A stretch of DNA of 64,000 nt. Origin: Chitinophaga niabensis. GTDB taxonomy: Bacteria; Bacteroidota; Bacteroidia; Chitinophagales; Chitinophagaceae. Numbering within the stretch: the first letter of the stretch is position 1; every line of letters begins with the position of its first letter. The translations under genes and the position numbers were made by a program. This document shows, in pieces, positions 1 through 9,240 of the stretch. The stretch spans positions 248,001 through 312,000 of the forward strand of contig JAFIGY010000012.1 of the NCBI GenBank assembly GCA_017849435.1, written 5' to 3'. The notes under the pieces are model-generated. The model ran no database searches. It saw only the letters and a list, made by a program, of their open reading frames with translations, and had not been told where the DNA came from.

Positions 1-49
1 TGAAAATGGCGTGTCCAAAAGAACAGCTGTGATGAAAGTGGAGTAAATG

Positions 50-2446
50 TTAGAATTTATACCCCACCGTCACCCGCAGGTTGCGGCCCGGTTCCGCCTG
101 CCAGTAGTAATACGTAGCATAAGTAGCGCCGCTGTAGAGATAAGTATCCAGCAGATTGAAAACATTGGCCGATACCTGGAAATGATCTTTTTCCCAGGAT
201 ACACCACCGTCCAGCTTGAAGTAATCCGGCAGGTCTTTTCTGTCGATATTGGAACCCCAGCTCCAGGTACTGCGATCGGCCATGTAAGTGAAGCCCCCGG
301 AAACACCCAGTCCTTTCAGTACGCCTGCCGGCAGCTTGTAGTTCAGCCAGGTATTGGCGGTATGTTTCGCGAAGCCGGGAACAGGGGATCCGGCCTTGAG
401 GGTTTTTGTTTCCTTCATGATCTTAGAATCTGTATAAGCATAATTAGCAATGAGGTTCAGTCCGCGTACGATCTCTCCACGGATATCCAGTTCAACGCCT
501 TCGGTTCTGGTTTGCCCTAACTGAAGGGAAACATTATCGCCCGGGGCGCTCTCCGGATCAGGGGAAAGCTGGTTGTTCTTGGTGATACGGTATATGGCGG
601 CCGTGGTATTCCAGCGGCCGTTCAGCCAGTCGCGCTTGATACCGAACTCCACATTATTACCGGTGATGGGCTTCACCGTTCCCCCGCCCCGCAATTTCCC
701 CGTTTGCGGCACAAAGGACTGATCATATAATGCATATACCGATGTCTGCGCATCGATAGACACGCTTAGCCCGATCCGCGGCGTGAATTGCTTGTCTGAT
801 GTACTATTCCCGTAAGAGGACTCCTTTACGAAAGTATACCGGCCCGCAAGGGTCAGGCGGATACTGTTCTCCAGGAATCCCAGCTCATCCTGCAAATAAA
901 GACCGGTGTAGGATTGATTGATGATATTGCCGGTGGCCCGCTGCCGCAGGCTCCTGTTGCGGTTGAAGACCGGCAGGCCGTTTGCCGGTTTGCCGTATAC
1001 GGGATTGTTGGTGTTGAAATATCCGCCCACGGAATCAAGGTTGAAGCCCTGGTTCCAGTCAGCCATATATTCTTTTGCGCCTGCGTCGAGACCGGCCAGG
1101 ATGCGGTGTTGCAGGGCTCCGCTGCGGATGTTGCCATTCACAAACAGTTGCCCGTATTTCCCTTCATTGGCGGCATCCCAGATCGTCACCCGGCGGATCA
1201 TGGTGCCATCCGGGTTAACGGCGCCTGGCCACATGGAGCTGCCCTGTTGTTGATAGTTGAAGTAAGCGGCCTGTGCTGTCAGTTTCCAGTCTTCGTTAAA
1301 ACGATGCTGCAAATGCGCCATCAGGCTGTGATCATCGATCGTGGTGGGATCGATGCCGGGCTCGGCTACTGTGAACTCCCGGGGCAATGCGGCGTAATCC
1401 TTGGCAGAGAAGGCGTAGTAAGTGCCCACATTGGACATCCTCACGTGTTGTAACACGTATTCAAGTGTGAGGATGGTTTGCGGATCGATCTTGTAGCTGA
1501 TGACGGGAGCGATGCTGTAACGATTGTTGAATTCATAGTTCCGGAAGGAATTTTTCGTTTGTCCCATCAGGTTAAGGCGATATAACAGTTTGCCGGAAGG
1601 GCTCAGCTTCCCGTCCAGGTCCAGTGTACCGCGATAGAAGTCGTAGCTGCCGAGGGTAAGGGTGGCTTCTCCTTTGTGAATGCCCGTCGGTTTTTTGGTG
1701 ACCACATTATAGATGCCACTGGGTTCGCCGTTGGACATCAGGAATCCTGCGGGACCTTTCACGAATTCCACATGATCCACAAAGCTCATGTCTTCCGTGA
1801 GCGGCCCCCAGGCGGAGGTCACGTTCATCCCGTTCCTGAATGCAGAAGCCCTTGACCCGCGCATGTTCACGCGGGTGTAGAGGTCGCCCCAGTGCTCCAG
1901 CCGCGTAGTGCCGCTGACGTTGCGGATAAGGCCATCGCTCATACTGGTGATCTGCTGATCTGCCAGTACTTTGCCCGTCACCACCTGGATGTTCTGCGGT
2001 ACTTCCAGCAGGGGCGCGTCCAGCCGGAGGGTGGGAGAGGTAAGGGCTTCCTTGTAGGGGTTTTTCACCTTCCGGACGGTGAACTCCCGGAGGTTCACGC
2101 TGGAAGTGTTCAGTGTGATGGTCACGGTGGTGGTCTCGTTTTCCTTTACCGTCACGCTTTGCGTCACTTTCTCATATCCAAGGTAGGACGCTTCCAGTTC
2201 GTAAGCGCCCGGATGGAGCCCGCGGAAAGCGAAAGCGCCGTTCTCTTCCGTGATCATCGCATTCCGCGTGCCTTTCAGCACAACGGAGACCGCTGCAGCG
2301 GGTTGGCCGTCTGCTGTAATTACTTTCCCTTTCATGTGTCCCCGGCCTTTGTCGTTTTCCGCATATGATGGAACAACATTAAATATTAATAGTACGGAGG
2401 ATAGGAAAAACAGGTGTAGTAGATGTTTTTTCAGCATGGTGAGCAT
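50..2446 (-). CDS. TonB-dependent siderophore-type outer-membrane receptor
   Basis: An outer-membrane active transporter, probably for a ferric siderophore, energised by TonB. The product is 798 residues. It has a signal peptide ending near SYA (residue 29), a carboxypeptidase-regulatory-like beta domain at about 38-115 (starts MKGKVITADG), a plug at about 130-240 (contains NIQVVTG and VRGVEFVKGPAG-type sequence, here HVEFVKGPAGF), and a beta-barrel to the C terminus, which ends in aromatic Phe as expected for BAM recognition. Barrel features match the FhuE/FoxA class (NNVEFGIKRDW, VSANVFNLLD). A second ATG three codons in (2437) gives the neater signal peptide MLKKHLL and may be the real start. 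It is divergent from the metal-efflux operon. The ligand cannot be read from sequence; no siderophore synthesis genes are in the window. Confidence 0.9.
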   Translation of the reverse strand: MLTMLKKHLLHLFFLSSVLLIFNVVPSYAENDKGRGHMKGKVITADGQPAAAVSVVLKGTRNAMITEENGAFAFRGLHPGAYELEASYLGYEKVTQSVTVKENETTTVTITLNTSSVNLREFTVRKVKNPYKEALTSPTLRLDAPLLEVPQNIQVVTGKVLADQQITSMSDGLIRNVSGTTRLEHWGDLYTRVNMRGSRASAFRNGMNVTSAWGPLTEDMSFVDHVEFVKGPAGFLMSNGEPSGIYNVVTKKPTGIHKGEATLTLGSYDFYRGTLDLDGKLSPSGKLLYRLNLMGQTKNSFRNYEFNNRYSIAPVISYKIDPQTILTLEYVLQHVRMSNVGTYYAFSAKDYAALPREFTVAEPGIDPTTIDDHSLMAHLQHRFNEDWKLTAQAAYFNYQQQGSSMWPGAVNPDGTMIRRVTIWDAANEGKYGQLFVNGNIRSGALQHRILAGLDAGAKEYMADWNQGFNLDSVGGYFNTNNPVYGKPANGLPVFNRNRSLRQRATGNIINQSYTGLYLQDELGFLENSIRLTLAGRYTFVKESSYGNSTSDKQFTPRIGLSVSIDAQTSVYALYDQSFVPQTGKLRGGGTVKPITGNNVEFGIKRDWLNGRWNTTAAIYRITKNNQLSPDPESAPGDNVSLQLGQTRTEGVELDIRGEIVRGLNLIANYAYTDSKIMKETKTLKAGSPVPGFAKHTANTWLNYKLPAGVLKGLGVSGGFTYMADRSTWSWGSNIDRKDLPDYFKLDGGVSWEKDHFQVSANVFNLLDTYLYSGATYATYYYWQAEPGRNLRVTVGYKF

Positions 2447-2554
2447 TATCGTTTAAGAATATTTTAATTAAATTTTAATCTCGGGGAATTGCAGTGCAAA
2501 TTAGGGGTCCGTGGGGTGAGGGGGTTTCTACAATCGGGAAATTGATTTACGCAA

Positions 2555-2583
2555 TTGGGAAAAATGGCATTTATGCTAACTTG
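2555..2583 (+). promoter_or_regulatory. candidate Bacteroidota promoter for the metal-efflux operon
   Basis: TTG at 2555-2557, a 19-base spacer and TAACTTG at 2577-2583 approximate the Bacteroidota TTG / TAnnTTTG arrangement, about 100 bases before the channel gene. The same 236-base intergenic region must also hold the promoter of the divergent receptor. A TAATTTG-like box lies on the minus strand at 2497-2503. Both are pattern matches only. Confidence 0.3.
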
Positions 2584-2682
2584 CGGCAAATTTTTTAATG
2601 AGAGACATCATTTCTTCCCTTCTCCCGCTGCCACACCCGCTCGTAATTCGCGGAAACATGATGTATTAAAAAAAACTGGAAA

Positions 2683-3951
2683 ATGGTGATAAGAAAAAGA
2701 CCGGTAATACAAATCCTGCTGATCATGGTATGTTCGATCGGACCGGCGGCTGCCTTGCAGGCGCAGGATAAGCTGACGCTACAGCAGGCGCTGCATACCG
2801 CCAGGAGCAACAACCCGTTCCTGAAACCGGAACGCCTGAATACCAGCCTCGCCCAGAGCGACCTGGTAACCGCCGGATTAAGGCCCAACCCGGTACTGAA
2901 TAACCAGACCCTGCAGTTGATGCAGGACCAGTATTTCGCGGAAGGCACCAAAGCGCTCCACCCGAAGAACCGCCAGGTATGGTGGCAGCTGACGAAACAG
3001 TTCCAGCTGTCCGGCCAGCGCCGTTATAAAATGGAAGTGGCCCAACGGAACATTACGTTAACGGAAAAGAACTACAGTAACGCGGAACGCAATGTGCTCT
3101 TCGCCGCCGGCAACAAGTGGCTGGACGTATGGTACAACAAGGTAAACCTGAACCTGGTGCAGGATGCGAAGGCCAATATAGACAGTCTTGTCCGCACGCA
3201 GGAAGTGCGCCTGAAGAACCAGGTGATCAGCACCACAGAGCTGGCCCGCACACAGTTATTATCCGAGCAATACCAGCTTCAGCTGAACAATGCCCGCCAG
3301 AACTATAAGAACGAGATCCGGAACCTGCAATTGTTGCTTGGGAATGCAGACAGTGTGGGAATAGACGTGAATGACCCGGTGATCTCGCTGGAGCTGGTGC
3401 AGGAGATGGACAGCCTGATGCATGTATCTTTCAACCAGCGCCCGGATATGCAGGCTGCCAGAAGTAGTGTGGAAATGGCGGAAAGCAATATCAAACTCCA
3501 GCGTTCCCTCTCCAGACCCGTTCCCGAGCTGGGAGTGGTGTACAATCCCCAGAATACTGTTCGTTACATGGGCTTCTTCGGAACTATCGATCTGCCGCTG
3601 TTCAGCCGTAACCAGGGTGAGATCCGGAAGTCAAAGGTAACCCTGCAACAGTCCCGGGAAACGCTCTCGGCCCTCCAACAACAAGTTCAAACCGAGGTTC
3701 AAACCGCCTATGGCTCTTACCAACTGAACCGCCAGACCGTGGAAAAATACAGGGAAATCCTCTCCAAGGCCGAACAGGTACTGCAATCCGTGCGGTATGC
3801 CTATGTAAAAGGCGGTACCACTATCATCGACTTCCTCGATGCGCAGCGCACCTGGTTCGATACCCGGAAGATGTACTACGATGCCCTTTACAGCTATCGC
3901 AAAAGTTATATCGAATTGTTATTTGTCACCGGATTGATCAATCAATTATAA
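2683..3951 (+). CDS. TolC-family outer-membrane efflux channel (CzcC/CusC-like)
   Basis: Outer-membrane channel of a tripartite RND metal exporter. The product is 422 residues, the usual length for CzcC-type proteins. A signal peptide (hydrophobic core about 8-24, ending LQAQ) precedes a mature part opening KLTLQQALHTARSNNP, the typical first helix of the outer-membrane-efflux repeat. Two long coiled-coil repeats follow at about 35-215 and 240-420, including RPDMQAARSSVEMAE. There is no lipobox Cys, so it is probably not lipidated. It is the first gene of a four-gene operon: the adaptor begins 12 bases downstream. It may be a Zn/Co/Cd system rather than copper, judging from the pump motif. 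Confidence 0.9.
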   Translation: MVIRKRPVIQILLIMVCSIGPAAALQAQDKLTLQQALHTARSNNPFLKPERLNTSLAQSDLVTAGLRPNPVLNNQTLQLMQDQYFAEGTKALHPKNRQVWWQLTKQFQLSGQRRYKMEVAQRNITLTEKNYSNAERNVLFAAGNKWLDVWYNKVNLNLVQDAKANIDSLVRTQEVRLKNQVISTTELARTQLLSEQYQLQLNNARQNYKNEIRNLQLLLGNADSVGIDVNDPVISLELVQEMDSLMHVSFNQRPDMQAARSSVEMAESNIKLQRSLSRPVPELGVVYNPQNTVRYMGFFGTIDLPLFSRNQGEIRKSKVTLQQSRETLSALQQQVQTEVQTAYGSYQLNRQTVEKYREILSKAEQVLQSVRYAYVKGGTTIIDFLDAQRTWFDTRKMYYDALYSYRKSYIELLFVTGLINQL

Positions 3952-3962
3952 AATAGTTACGG

Positions 3963-5021
3963 ATGAAAAGAATATTGACCCGCTTTTTAATTGCCAACAT
4001 AGCATGGATAGCCGTATCCTGCGGATCGCACGAGCCGAAGAAAACGGTTTCCTCATCCGGTAAGCCGGTGGTGAAAGACAGTGGCCGGGTGGTGGTGTTT
4101 CCCGCGGACAGTATCACGCTGGCCTTTTTCAAAACAGAAGTGGTAACGAAGAGCGACCTCAATGCCGAGCTGTCCGTGCCGGCCAGGGTAGTAGCCACCA
4201 TTGTGCATTCCAGGGAAAACCCGGAACAGAACCTTGTGCTGTTCGATAACCCGGACCTTACCGCCAACTACACCGAAATGCTGCAGCATATCATCAATAT
4301 CCGCGAGAAAGGCGCCATCATTCAACAGAAGAAGGCCATCGTGAGTCAGAAGCAGATAGAACTCGAGCGCTATAAAGACCTCCTTGAACATGGTGCCGGC
4401 ACCGGCAAGGATGTATCCGACGCTAAAACCGAGCTGCTCTCCGCGGAAACTGACAAAGCAGTAGCGCAAACCGATCTTGCCAACAGTAAAATGGCCATCA
4501 TCGAGCATGAGGCCCGCCTCAAACTGGCCGGCTTCGATCCGCATGCGCTGGTACATGCCCCTGTCAACAAAGTATGGGTGATCTGCGACATCCCGGAGAG
4601 TCAGGTTGTTAAAGTGAAAGAGGGGTCAGATTGCAAACTGGAATTCACTTCTTTCCCCGGCGAAACCTTTGCCGGCACCATCGAAGATGTAGGCGAAGTG
4701 GTGGATAACGTAACGAGGATGGTGAAACTTCGTATAGGCGTGAAGGATGCATCCAGCAGGCTGCGGGCGGGAATGTTCGCCACCGTGCGGTTCGGCGTGA
4801 GCGAAGGGAACAGTCTTTCCGTTCCCAAGGCTGTGATGGTAACGGTACAAGGTAAGAACTATGTGTTCGTGAAAAAGAACGATACCACGTTTGAGCGCAG
4901 GGAAATACTCGCCGGTGCGCAAGTGAACAACCGCGTGATCGTGTACAGGGGATTGCAGGAAGCGGATGCGGTGGTGACGACCGGTACATTACAGTTGAAG
5001 GGCATTTCATTCGGTTACTAA
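3963..5021 (+). CDS. RND efflux periplasmic adaptor (CzcB/CusB-like membrane fusion protein)
   Basis: Connects the inner-membrane pump to the outer channel. The product is 352 residues. It is a predicted lipoprotein, with the lipobox IAVSC putting the Cys at about residue 20. A first beta-barrel/lipoyl part (about 45-90) leads into a coiled-coil hairpin at about 100-180 rich in Glu/Lys/Gln. Then come the second lipoyl half and a barrel domain (VWVICDIPESQVVKVKEG, RLRAGMFATVRF) and a C-terminal membrane-proximal domain (RVIVYRGLQEADAVV). No His-rich metal-binding N-terminus is present, unlike some CzcB proteins. It sits between channel and DUF190 genes with 11-12 base spacings, so a single transcript is likely. 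Confidence 0.9.
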   Translation: MKRILTRFLIANIAWIAVSCGSHEPKKTVSSSGKPVVKDSGRVVVFPADSITLAFFKTEVVTKSDLNAELSVPARVVATIVHSRENPEQNLVLFDNPDLTANYTEMLQHIINIREKGAIIQQKKAIVSQKQIELERYKDLLEHGAGTGKDVSDAKTELLSAETDKAVAQTDLANSKMAIIEHEARLKLAGFDPHALVHAPVNKVWVICDIPESQVVKVKEGSDCKLEFTSFPGETFAGTIEDVGEVVDNVTRMVKLRIGVKDASSRLRAGMFATVRFGVSEGNSLSVPKAVMVTVQGKNYVFVKKNDTTFERREILAGAQVNNRVIVYRGLQEADAVVTTGTLQLKGISFGY

Positions 5022-5032
5022 AAAACATCCGT

Positions 5033-5338
5033 ATGCTACAGGCACAAATTTTTATAGATAAAGACGATCTCATCGGCACACAGCCGTTGTACGAATACAT
5101 TATGCGTTTCCTGCTGCAGCAAAATATCAAAGGCGCTACCATGTATCGCGGTATCATGGGCTTTGGCGCCAATCAGCAGATGAAGCGGCCGGATGAGATA
5201 TTTTCCTTCGACGAGCCGCCTGTGATGATCACATTTATTGACGAGGATGCCGCCGTGCAGAACGCGTTGAAGAAACTGCGGGAAGAATACAAGGGAGGAT
5301 TCATTATTACACATCACGTAGATCTATTTGAAGCATGA
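5033..5338 (+). CDS. DUF190 PII-like protein of the efflux operon
   Basis: A cytoplasmic 101-residue protein of the DUF190 family (PF02641), small alpha/beta proteins with a PII-like ferredoxin fold. Visible family features are the opening strand QIFIDKDD, GATMYRGIMGFG in the middle, and a late strand PPVMITFIDED followed by a helix. There is no signal peptide. Its stop overlaps the pump start (ATGA at 5335-5338), so translation of the two is probably coupled. Family members are often encoded next to transporters and channels, which suggests a sensory or modulating role on the pump. No ligand site can be assigned from the sequence alone. Confidence 0.85.
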   Translation: MLQAQIFIDKDDLIGTQPLYEYIMRFLLQQNIKGATMYRGIMGFGANQQMKRPDEIFSFDEPPVMITFIDEDAAVQNALKKLREEYKGGFIITHHVDLFEA

Positions 5339-8300
5339 TCCGCAACATACTTATCTTTTCATTACGTAACCGGTGGGCAGTGATCATTGCGGCCATCGTA
5401 TTGTCTGCCCTGGGCTACTGGTGCTTCACCCAGCTGAAGATCGAAGCATATCCGGATATTGCGGATACCAATGTGATTATCGTGGCGCCTTATGAAGGGC
5501 GTGCAGCGGAAGAAGTGGAACAACAGGTGACGATCCCGATCGAACGGGCGTTGAACAACGTACCACGTGTGCTGGACAGGAGAAGCCGTACCATTTTCGG
5601 GCTGTCTGTAGTGCAGCTCACTTTTCAGGATGGTACGGACGATTATTTTGCACGGCAGCAGGTGATAGAAAGATTGTCTTCCCTCTCGCTGCCGGAAGGC
5701 GTAACGCCGCAACTGGCGCCGCTCACCACCGCTGTTGGAGAAATCTACCGCTATGTGGTGGAAGCCCCTCCCACGGTAACACCCATGGAACTGCGGGATT
5801 TGCAGGACTGGGTGATCCGCCCCGGTATCCTGCAGGTGCCCGGCATTGCCGACGTAACCACTTTCGGCGGACCGCTGAAACAGTTCCACATCCTCACATC
5901 GCCCGAAAAACTGCGTAAGTATAACCTGACCGTACAAACCGTGATAGATGCCGTGGGGAAGAACAACCTGAATACCGGCGGAAATGTGATAGAGCGTGGC
6001 GGGCAGGGTTTTGCCGTGCGTGGCCTCGGTGCAGTGAAATCAGAGCGGGACATCCAGCGCATCGTGCTGACCGCCGTGAACGGGGTACCGATCTATGTAA
6101 AAGACGTTGCTACCGTGGAGATCACGCCGCCGCCGCCTTCCGGCGTACTGGGTTATTCCGTGCCGGATGAAGGGATCGACAAAGTAGGTTCCCCGGAAGG
6201 GATCATCCTGCTGCGGCGTGGAGAGAACCCCAGTGAAGTGCTGAAGCTGCTGAAAAAGAAAATAGAAGACATCACCGCTACCCAACTGCCGGATGGGGTG
6301 AAGATGCGGGTACTGTACGACAGAAGCTTCCTTATCGATCATTCCCTCGAAACGGTGTCGCATACGCTCTTCATGGGTGTAAGCATTGTGGTGATCATCC
6401 TCATTTTCTTCCTCGGCAGCGTTCGTTCTGCATTGGTGGTGACCGCCACCATTCCATTCGCCTTGTTGTTTGCATTCATCCTGATGCGGCTCACCGGCAT
6501 ACCGGCCAACCTGCTTTCACTGGGCGCCATCGACTTCGGGATCATCGTGGATGGGGCCTGTGTAATGGCGGAACATCTCATCCGGAGATATCGCAATGCC
6601 ACACCGCAGGAGAAGAAAGGAGGCATTGTGGGGATCACTTTGCTGGCTGCGCAGGAGGTAGGGCGGGAGATCTTCTTCTCCGTAACGATCATCATCCTCG
6701 CTTACACGCCTATCCTGCTGATGACGCGGGTGGAAGGCAAGCTGTTCTCGCCCATGGCGCTCACACTGGCTTTTGCCGTGATCGGTTCCATGATATGCGC
6801 CTTATCCCTCATCCCGGTATTGATCTCCTTCGCTTACAAAAAAGCGCTTTCCACGGATAAGCCGATGAAGGAACACAAGAATATTGTACTGGATTTCCTG
6901 GAGGGATTATATAAAAGATCACTCAACTTCTTCCTGCGTTTTCATAAACAAACCGTTATCATCACCGGGATCGCTATTTTGTTGATGATCGGATTGGGAG
7001 GTAAGCTGGGAACGGAGTTCCTGCCGGAGCTGGATGAAGGTTCCATCTTCATGCGTTCCTTCATGCCCGCAGGCATTACCATTCAGGAGAATGCGAAGAT
7101 CGCACCGAAGATCCGCGAAGTGATCTCAAAATATCCCCCCGTCCGTTATGTGATCACACAAACCGGCCGTAATGACGATGGTACCGATCCTTTCCCCGCC
7201 AACCGCACGGAAATACTGGTGGGCCTCAAGGACTATAAATTATGGAGCGACACCATCTCCAAGAAAGAACTGGTGAAAAGGATACAGCAAGACCTCGAAA
7301 GGAATATCCCCGGCGCCTCCTTCAACTCCGGCCAGCCTATCATTGACCAGGTGATGGAAATCGTTACCGGCAGCGCGGCAGACCTTGCCATATCCGTTGT
7401 GGGAGACGATCTGGAATTCATGCGCCCGAAAGCCGACAGCATAGCAGCTATCGTAAAAGGCACTGAAGGTTCGGCCTCCGTGAACATCGAGCAGGAAGGG
7501 ATGCAGGCACAGCTCGCGATCAATATCAACCGTGAAAATGCAGCCCGCTTCGGGATCAATGTAACGGACATTCAGGCCATGGTGGAAGCCGCCATCGGCG
7601 GTAAAGCCATTGGTACGTTATACGACGGCACCAAGCGGTACGACATCGTAATACGATATCTGCCCGAAAGCCGTAATACCATCGAAGCGATCAAAAACCT
7701 GCAGGTCCCCTCGGCCACCGGTGCCCTCATTCCCATGGAACAACTCGCGGACATACAATTCATCGACGGGCAAACGAATATCTACCGCATCGACGGCAAA
7801 CGGATGGTGACCGTACGTACCAACGTGCGTGGCCGCGACCAGGGCTCATTTGTAGCCGAACTGCAGGAAAAGATCGGCAAACAGATCAAAGTGCCCAAGG
7901 GTTATGATATCATTTACGGAGGCCAGTATGAGAACCTCGAAAGGGCTGGCAAGCAGCTGTCGCTTACCATTCCGCTCACGATCGTTATCGTATTTGTATT
8001 CCTCTTCATGCTGTTTAAAAGCATGAAACATACGTTCGTGACCATGAGCTGTATACTGGTAGCCATGGCGGGAGGGATCGTGGCCTTGTTCATCCGTGGT
8101 TATCACTTCAACGTATCCGGCGGAGTGGGCTTTGTGTCGATCTTCGGGATATCGGTGATGGCAGGGGTGTTGCTCGTATCAGCCCTTAACCGCGAGATGT
8201 ATCGTTCACCACTGACAGTTCGGGCAGCGGTGCAAAAGGTATCCGTAGATCAGTTCAAAGCCATCATGATGATGTTGATCGTGGCGATCATCGGTCTTGT

Positions 8301-8487
8301 GCCGGCCGCTATCAGCAGCGGCATCGGTTCCGATGTGCAACGCCCGCTCGCTACGGTGATCATCGGGGGATTGACCTTCACACTGCTGTTTACGCCGGTG
8401 GTGATACCACCGCTATATTACTGGCTGGAGAAAAGATCGGGACCACCCGCGCCGCCAGCGGATAAAGAAAAAGAACAGACGCCATGA
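5335..8487 (+). CDS. CzcA-type heavy-metal RND efflux pump (HME-RND)
   Basis: Proton-driven inner-membrane pump, 1050 residues, the normal length for the family. It has the usual architecture: TM1 near residues 10-30, a first periplasmic loop, TM2-6 at about 340-500, TM7 near 535, a second loop, and TM8-12 to the end. The TM4 signature DFGIIVDGACVMAEH supplies D400, D406 and E413. This matches the divalent-cation HME class (Zn/Co/Cd/Ni) rather than the Cu/Ag class, which carries AIG-type sequence there. It is the last gene of the operon, overlaps DUF190 by four bases, and its stop codon lies in the terminator loop. Many annotation pipelines would label it CusA; the substrate here is inferred from the motif. 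Confidence 0.93.
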   Translation: MIRNILIFSLRNRWAVIIAAIVLSALGYWCFTQLKIEAYPDIADTNVIIVAPYEGRAAEEVEQQVTIPIERALNNVPRVLDRRSRTIFGLSVVQLTFQDGTDDYFARQQVIERLSSLSLPEGVTPQLAPLTTAVGEIYRYVVEAPPTVTPMELRDLQDWVIRPGILQVPGIADVTTFGGPLKQFHILTSPEKLRKYNLTVQTVIDAVGKNNLNTGGNVIERGGQGFAVRGLGAVKSERDIQRIVLTAVNGVPIYVKDVATVEITPPPPSGVLGYSVPDEGIDKVGSPEGIILLRRGENPSEVLKLLKKKIEDITATQLPDGVKMRVLYDRSFLIDHSLETVSHTLFMGVSIVVIILIFFLGSVRSALVVTATIPFALLFAFILMRLTGIPANLLSLGAIDFGIIVDGACVMAEHLIRRYRNATPQEKKGGIVGITLLAAQEVGREIFFSVTIIILAYTPILLMTRVEGKLFSPMALTLAFAVIGSMICALSLIPVLISFAYKKALSTDKPMKEHKNIVLDFLEGLYKRSLNFFLRFHKQTVIITGIAILLMIGLGGKLGTEFLPELDEGSIFMRSFMPAGITIQENAKIAPKIREVISKYPPVRYVITQTGRNDDGTDPFPANRTEILVGLKDYKLWSDTISKKELVKRIQQDLERNIPGASFNSGQPIIDQVMEIVTGSAADLAISVVGDDLEFMRPKADSIAAIVKGTEGSASVNIEQEGMQAQLAININRENAARFGINVTDIQAMVEAAIGGKAIGTLYDGTKRYDIVIRYLPESRNTIEAIKNLQVPSATGALIPMEQLADIQFIDGQTNIYRIDGKRMVTVRTNVRGRDQGSFVAELQEKIGKQIKVPKGYDIIYGGQYENLERAGKQLSLTIPLTIVIVFVFLFMLFKSMKHTFVTMSCILVAMAGGIVALFIRGYHFNVSGGVGFVSIFGISVMAGVLLVSALNREMYRSPLTVRAAVQKVSVDQFKAIMMMLIVAIIGLVPAAISSGIGSDVQRPLATVIIGGLTFTLLFTPVVIPPLYYWLEKRSGPPAPPADKEKEQTP

Positions 8488-8504
8488 GCGTCTGTTCTTT
8501 TTTT
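8472..8504 (+). terminator. intrinsic terminator of the efflux operon
   Basis: An 11-bp perfect stem (8472-8482 with 8488-8498), a five-base loop CATGA that contains the pump stop codon (8485-8487), and a run of seven T (8498-8504). The A-rich bases before the stem would make it partly active in the other direction. Confidence 0.85.
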
Positions 8505-8506
8505 CA

Positions 8507-8514
8507 TACATTTG
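8507..8514 (+). promoter_or_regulatory. candidate -7 box for the glucosaminidase gene pair
   Basis: TACATTTG matches the Bacteroidota TAnnTTTG box exactly. It begins 3 bases after the T-run of the preceding terminator and 50 bases before the next start codon. No clear TTG lies at the expected upstream distance. Confidence 0.4.
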
Positions 8515-8556
8515 ATCATCGATCCGTCAATTGTTTAAACACCCAAAAAGAATGTC

Positions 8557-9240
8557 ATGACCTGCAGTATCTTATGGGCAGCCCTCTTACTTCCCGCATT
8601 AACATTTGGTCAGCAAATCCGTTTTCCGCCAACCCCGGATGAAGATCCTGTAAAGGGATTGAATGAAAATTGCTTCCTGAGCGCGTACGGGCATCCAACG
8701 GAACAAGACCAGCAGCTGTTCATACAAACATTAAGGCCTTATGTTGACAGCATTGCAAAGGCCAACGCGCTGCCTCCCTCAGCCATTATGGCGATGACCA
8801 TCCTGGAAAGCGGCTTCGGTTTCACCAGAACAGGTTACTACGCCAACAATCTTTTCGGGATCAAAGTCTTTACAACAGATACCGTTCAAGCTTTTGTACT
8901 GAAAGGGCAGCCGGATGAGAATAATGGAAAGAATATCCGGATCATCCGCAGAACCGACAAGGGACAGTTCATTTATGATGAAACAATCAGAACGGATAAC
9001 CGATACATCAAATTCTCAACAAGACAGAATTGTGTTCGTTACCTGACCAATACCCTGCTGCAGAAACCCCGATACAAGCCGGCACAGGTTAAGTACCAGA
9101 ACAATCTTAAAAAAGGAATGGATGAGCAGGAGGCGGCCCTCATATACGCTTATGACATTGCGCAGGCCGGGTACAACCATAAGGGAGGTGCCTATTACAG
9201 AAGCGCCATTGAAAAAGTGATCAAAAAATACAAAATATGA
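8557..9240 (+). CDS. secreted glucosaminidase (GH73/FlgJ-like peptidoglycan hydrolase)
   Basis: Predicted beta-N-acetylglucosaminidase cutting peptidoglycan glycan strands outside the cytoplasm. The product is 227 residues, with a short signal peptide ending LTFGQQ (about residue 19). The GH73 core runs from about 55 to 225. AMTILESGFG contains the probable catalytic acid E84, and YYANNLFGIK is the family block that follows it. Later blocks include FSTRQNCVRYLTN and a C-terminal YNHKGGAYYRSAIEKVIKKY. An earlier ATG at 8552 is out of frame and stops at once, so 8557 is the start. The stop overlaps the start of the next gene (ATGA), so the two proteins are likely made together. Confidence 0.85.
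   Translation: MTCSILWAALLLPALTFGQQIRFPPTPDEDPVKGLNENCFLSAYGHPTEQDQQLFIQTLRPYVDSIAKANALPPSAIMAMTILESGFGFTRTGYYANNLFGIKVFTTDTVQAFVLKGQPDENNGKNIRIIRRTDKGQFIYDETIRTDNRYIKFSTRQNCVRYLTNTLLQKPRYKPAQVKYQNNLKKGMDEQEAALIYAYDIAQAGYNHKGGAYYRSAIEKVIKKYKI

Noticed and set aside
914-1453. 179-codon open frame on the plus strand
   Set aside because: Opposite the TonB-dependent receptor, whose own frame is well supported; no RBS or motif.
6532-6573. Copper/silver (Cus) assignment for the first pump
   Set aside because: The DFG-D-E signature is that of divalent-cation pumps, so only the CzcA-type call is kept.
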